Shown here in pieces: positions 4,727 to 6,317 of a stretch of DNA of 6,317 nt. Position 1 is the stretch's first letter; each line of letters begins with the position of its first letter. Origin of the DNA: Oligoflexales bacterium (GTDB taxonomy: Bacteria > Bdellovibrionota > Oligoflexia > Oligoflexales > Oligoflexaceae); NCBI GenBank assembly GCA_015232735.1, contig JADFZC010000152.1, forward strand, positions 1 to 6,317, written 5' to 3'. A model generated the notes under the pieces. That model was not told the origin of the DNA. It made no database searches and was given only the letters and a program-made list of their open reading frames with translations. Position numbers and translations under genes: made by a program.

Positions 4727-6317
4727 AATCGTTTAGTTTTTGAATAGCCGCCTGTATGCATTCCCTTTTGAAAACGACCACGTCGGGTCCGTCATGCCTC
4801 AGAATTGCCTCGAAGGCCTTGACGTTTTCCTCATGATTCTTTTTTAGAGGTGTAAGGGTATGAATCCTTTCATTCGGAAATCCCAGCGCCCTTGCAATAT
4901 CCTCAACCTTGTCGAGGGTGACGCTCTTCTGCTGGCCCGTCATCGCCACGGCCCGGTTATCCAGAACTACGAATTTTGCATTGACGTTCAGTCTTGAAAG
5001 CAGCACCAGATTCGGAAGACCTGAGTGGTAGAATGTCGAATCGCCCATTATTCCTATGGAAGGTCCCTTTCCCATCAGCGCGGCGCCTATGGCCATTCCC
5101 TGCGAGGCGCCCATCTCAACACAGGTGTGTATCGATCCGAAAGGCGGATAGACTCCAAGGGTGTAGCATCCTATGTCACCGTAAAACCTAAGGTCCGGGT
5201 TGCCAAGCCTCCCGGCCGCCTCTTTCATGGCATTGAAGGCGTCTATGTGCCCGCATCCCTGGCAAAGCCTCGGAAGCCTGGGGGTCAGCTCCATTTTGCA
5301 TCCCGGCTTTGTTTCCGGGACGGAAAGTCCGAGCGCCTTCCTCATGTTGAGGGGAGTGAGCTCGCCGGCCATGGGGATTGTGCCGTCACGCCTGCCGTGG
5401 ATGGCTGTCCGGCCTGCTCTTGCAAGCGACCTGACCTTGTCTTCGAGGTAGGGATAATTTTCCTCGAAGACAATTATCTTTTCAACCCTGTCTATCATGT
5501 TTGTCAGAAGATCTGCTTTCACCGGATACGCGCCGACATTCAGTCTGAAATAACGTCCGTCCAGCCCCTCTTCCTCCCGGGCTATCTGGTCGTAGTGGGA
5601 GATGCCCATGCCGGAGGCTATGACGCAGATCCTCTCGTGTCCATCGAGGGATTTGTTGAACTGGCCCGCGATGCGTTCCGTGTCGGGCTGTTTTGCTCTC
5701 AGTTTTTCATACATTTTTCTGGCCACTGACGGCACGAGCACCCAATCTATGGTCTCAGTCAGCGAAGGCATGGGACGCGAGCTCCAGGCACAGGACTCGC
5801 CTCTTTTTATGAACCCTCTGGAATGTGCAAGCCTTGTGACCAGCTTGACAAGAACCGGCAGCTTCAGCTGTTCCGAGATCTCGAATGCGCGGCGGGTATA
5901 ATCGTACACCTCCTGGGTCGTGGATGGTTCAAGGCAGGGAACGAGGGCGAATTCGGCCAGATAACGGCTGTCCTGTTCGTTCTGGCTGCTGTGCATTCCC
6001 GGATCATCAGCGACTATGCAGACCAGTCCGCCGTTTGTTCCGGTCATGGCCGAGTTTGTAAAGGTGTCCATGGCGACATTGAGGCCGACATGCTTCATCG
6101 TCACTATTGACCGGTAACCGGCGTAACTTGCGCCCAGCGCCATTTCGAAGGCGGCTTTTTCGTTGGCTCCCCAGACGGCGACGCGTCCATCGTTCTTCTG
6201 TTTGACAAGCGCTGCGGCGGCCTCGAATACCTCGGTCGACGGAGTGCCCGGATAACCGAAGATCCCCCTTGCACCGGAATCAAGCGCGGCATGGCTGGCG
6301 GCTTCGGCGCCGAGTAC
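4725..6317 (-). CDS. iorA: indolepyruvate oxidoreductase subunit alpha, short form lacking the C-terminal ferredoxin domain (5' partial)
   Basis: The frame is open from the right edge; 530 residues are present, and probably fewer than about ten N-terminal residues are missing. It is the TPP-binding catalytic subunit that decarboxylates arylpyruvates to acyl-CoA. Numbering from the edge, motifs in order are GYPGTPSTE (21-29), ANEKAAFE (51-58, holding the likely cofactor-activating Glu), MHSSQNEQDSR (108-118), a middle 2-oxoacid oxidoreductase domain, then LCQGCGH (351-357), GDIGCYTLG (380-388), GDST...VVLDN (425-454, a GD-x27-N TPP-magnesium motif) and AMTGQQ. The chain stops soon after FKREC, where classical archaeal IorA continues into a domain with two four-cysteine [4Fe-4S] sites. 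No cysteine-cluster sequence appears in any frame of the short gap to iorB, so this is a natural short form and not a recent frameshift. Similar short forms, as I recall, occur in Bacteroidetes. The promoter lies outside the window. Confidence 0.93.
   Translation of the reverse strand, partial: VLGAEAASHAALDSGARGIFGYPGTPSTEVFEAAAALVKQKNDGRVAVWGANEKAAFEMALGASYAGYRSIVTMKHVGLNVAMDTFTNSAMTGTNGGLVCIVADDPGMHSSQNEQDSRYLAEFALVPCLEPSTTQEVYDYTRRAFEISEQLKLPVLVKLVTRLAHSRGFIKRGESCAWSSRPMPSLTETIDWVLVPSVARKMYEKLRAKQPDTERIAGQFNKSLDGHERICVIASGMGISHYDQIAREEEGLDGRYFRLNVGAYPVKADLLTNMIDRVEKIIVFEENYPYLEDKVRSLARAGRTAIHGRRDGTIPMAGELTPLNMRKALGLSVPETKPGCKMELTPRLPRLCQGCGHIDAFNAMKEAAGRLGNPDLRFYGDIGCYTLGVYPPFGSIHTCVEMGASQGMAIGAALMGKGPSIGIMGDSTFYHSGLPNLVLLSRLNVNAKFVVLDNRAVAMTGQQKSVTLDKVEDIARALGFPNERIHTLTPLKKNHEENVKAFEAILRHDGPDVVVFKRECIQAAIQKLND

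Noticed and set aside
5025..5729. Plus-strand open frame of 234 codons opposite iorA
   Set aside because: It lies fully antisense to a firmly identified gene, shows no recognisable motifs, and open antisense frames are common opposite GC-rich genes.

Overview
The window carries a compact minus-strand metabolic operon, with one short gene on the plus strand at the left end. Read 5' to 3' on the minus strand, the order is: a TPP-dependent indolepyruvate oxidoreductase alpha subunit (iorA, cut by the right edge); its beta subunit (iorB); a 732-residue protein that reads as ethanolamine ammonia-lyase large and small subunits (EutB and EutC) joined in one chain; and a YcdX-type PHP-domain metal-dependent phosphatase. 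After an 89-base gap comes an STAS-like protein with a cysteine-bearing C-terminal segment. The plus-strand gene at 222-500 encodes a small secreted protein with two tandem four-cysteine units. It converges on the STAS gene with a 14-base gap.

The host is most likely an anaerobic or facultative bacterium that makes or imports cobalamin. IorAB belongs to the 2-oxoacid oxidoreductases that normally need low-potential electron carriers, and ethanolamine ammonia-lyase needs adenosylcobalamin. Signal peptide, Shine-Dalgarno sites (GGAGG, AGGAG) and the use of GTG and TTG starts are all bacterial. I cannot name the phylum. From memory, the STAS-plus-cysteine architecture recalls spirochaetes and myxobacteria, and the short IorA recalls Bacteroidetes-like enzymes.

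Layout: 1-221 is AT-rich noncoding sequence with a possible promoter and a leader stem-loop. 222-500 is the cysteine-rich secreted protein. 515-1018 is the STAS protein, with a striking 41-base inverted repeat inside the gene. 1019-1107 is intergenic, with a weak terminator candidate. 1108-1887 is the PHP phosphatase, 1884-4082 the EutB-EutC fusion, 4079-4666 iorB, 4667-4724 a gap filled by a strong hairpin, and 4725-6317 iorA. The iorB/eutBC and eutBC/php junctions each overlap by four bases (ATGA and TTGA), which suggests translational coupling and one functional unit.

Possible joint role (inference): the fusion would release ammonia and an aldehyde from an amino alcohol, while IorAB oxidises a 2-oxoacid to acyl-CoA or runs in reverse. 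No gene in the window connects these two reactions, and no EutA reactivase or microcompartment shell gene is visible. The most notable point is that the fusion keeps nearly every known active-site residue of E. coli EutB, but the residue aligning with substrate-binding Asp362 is alanine. The true substrate may therefore not be ethanolamine.
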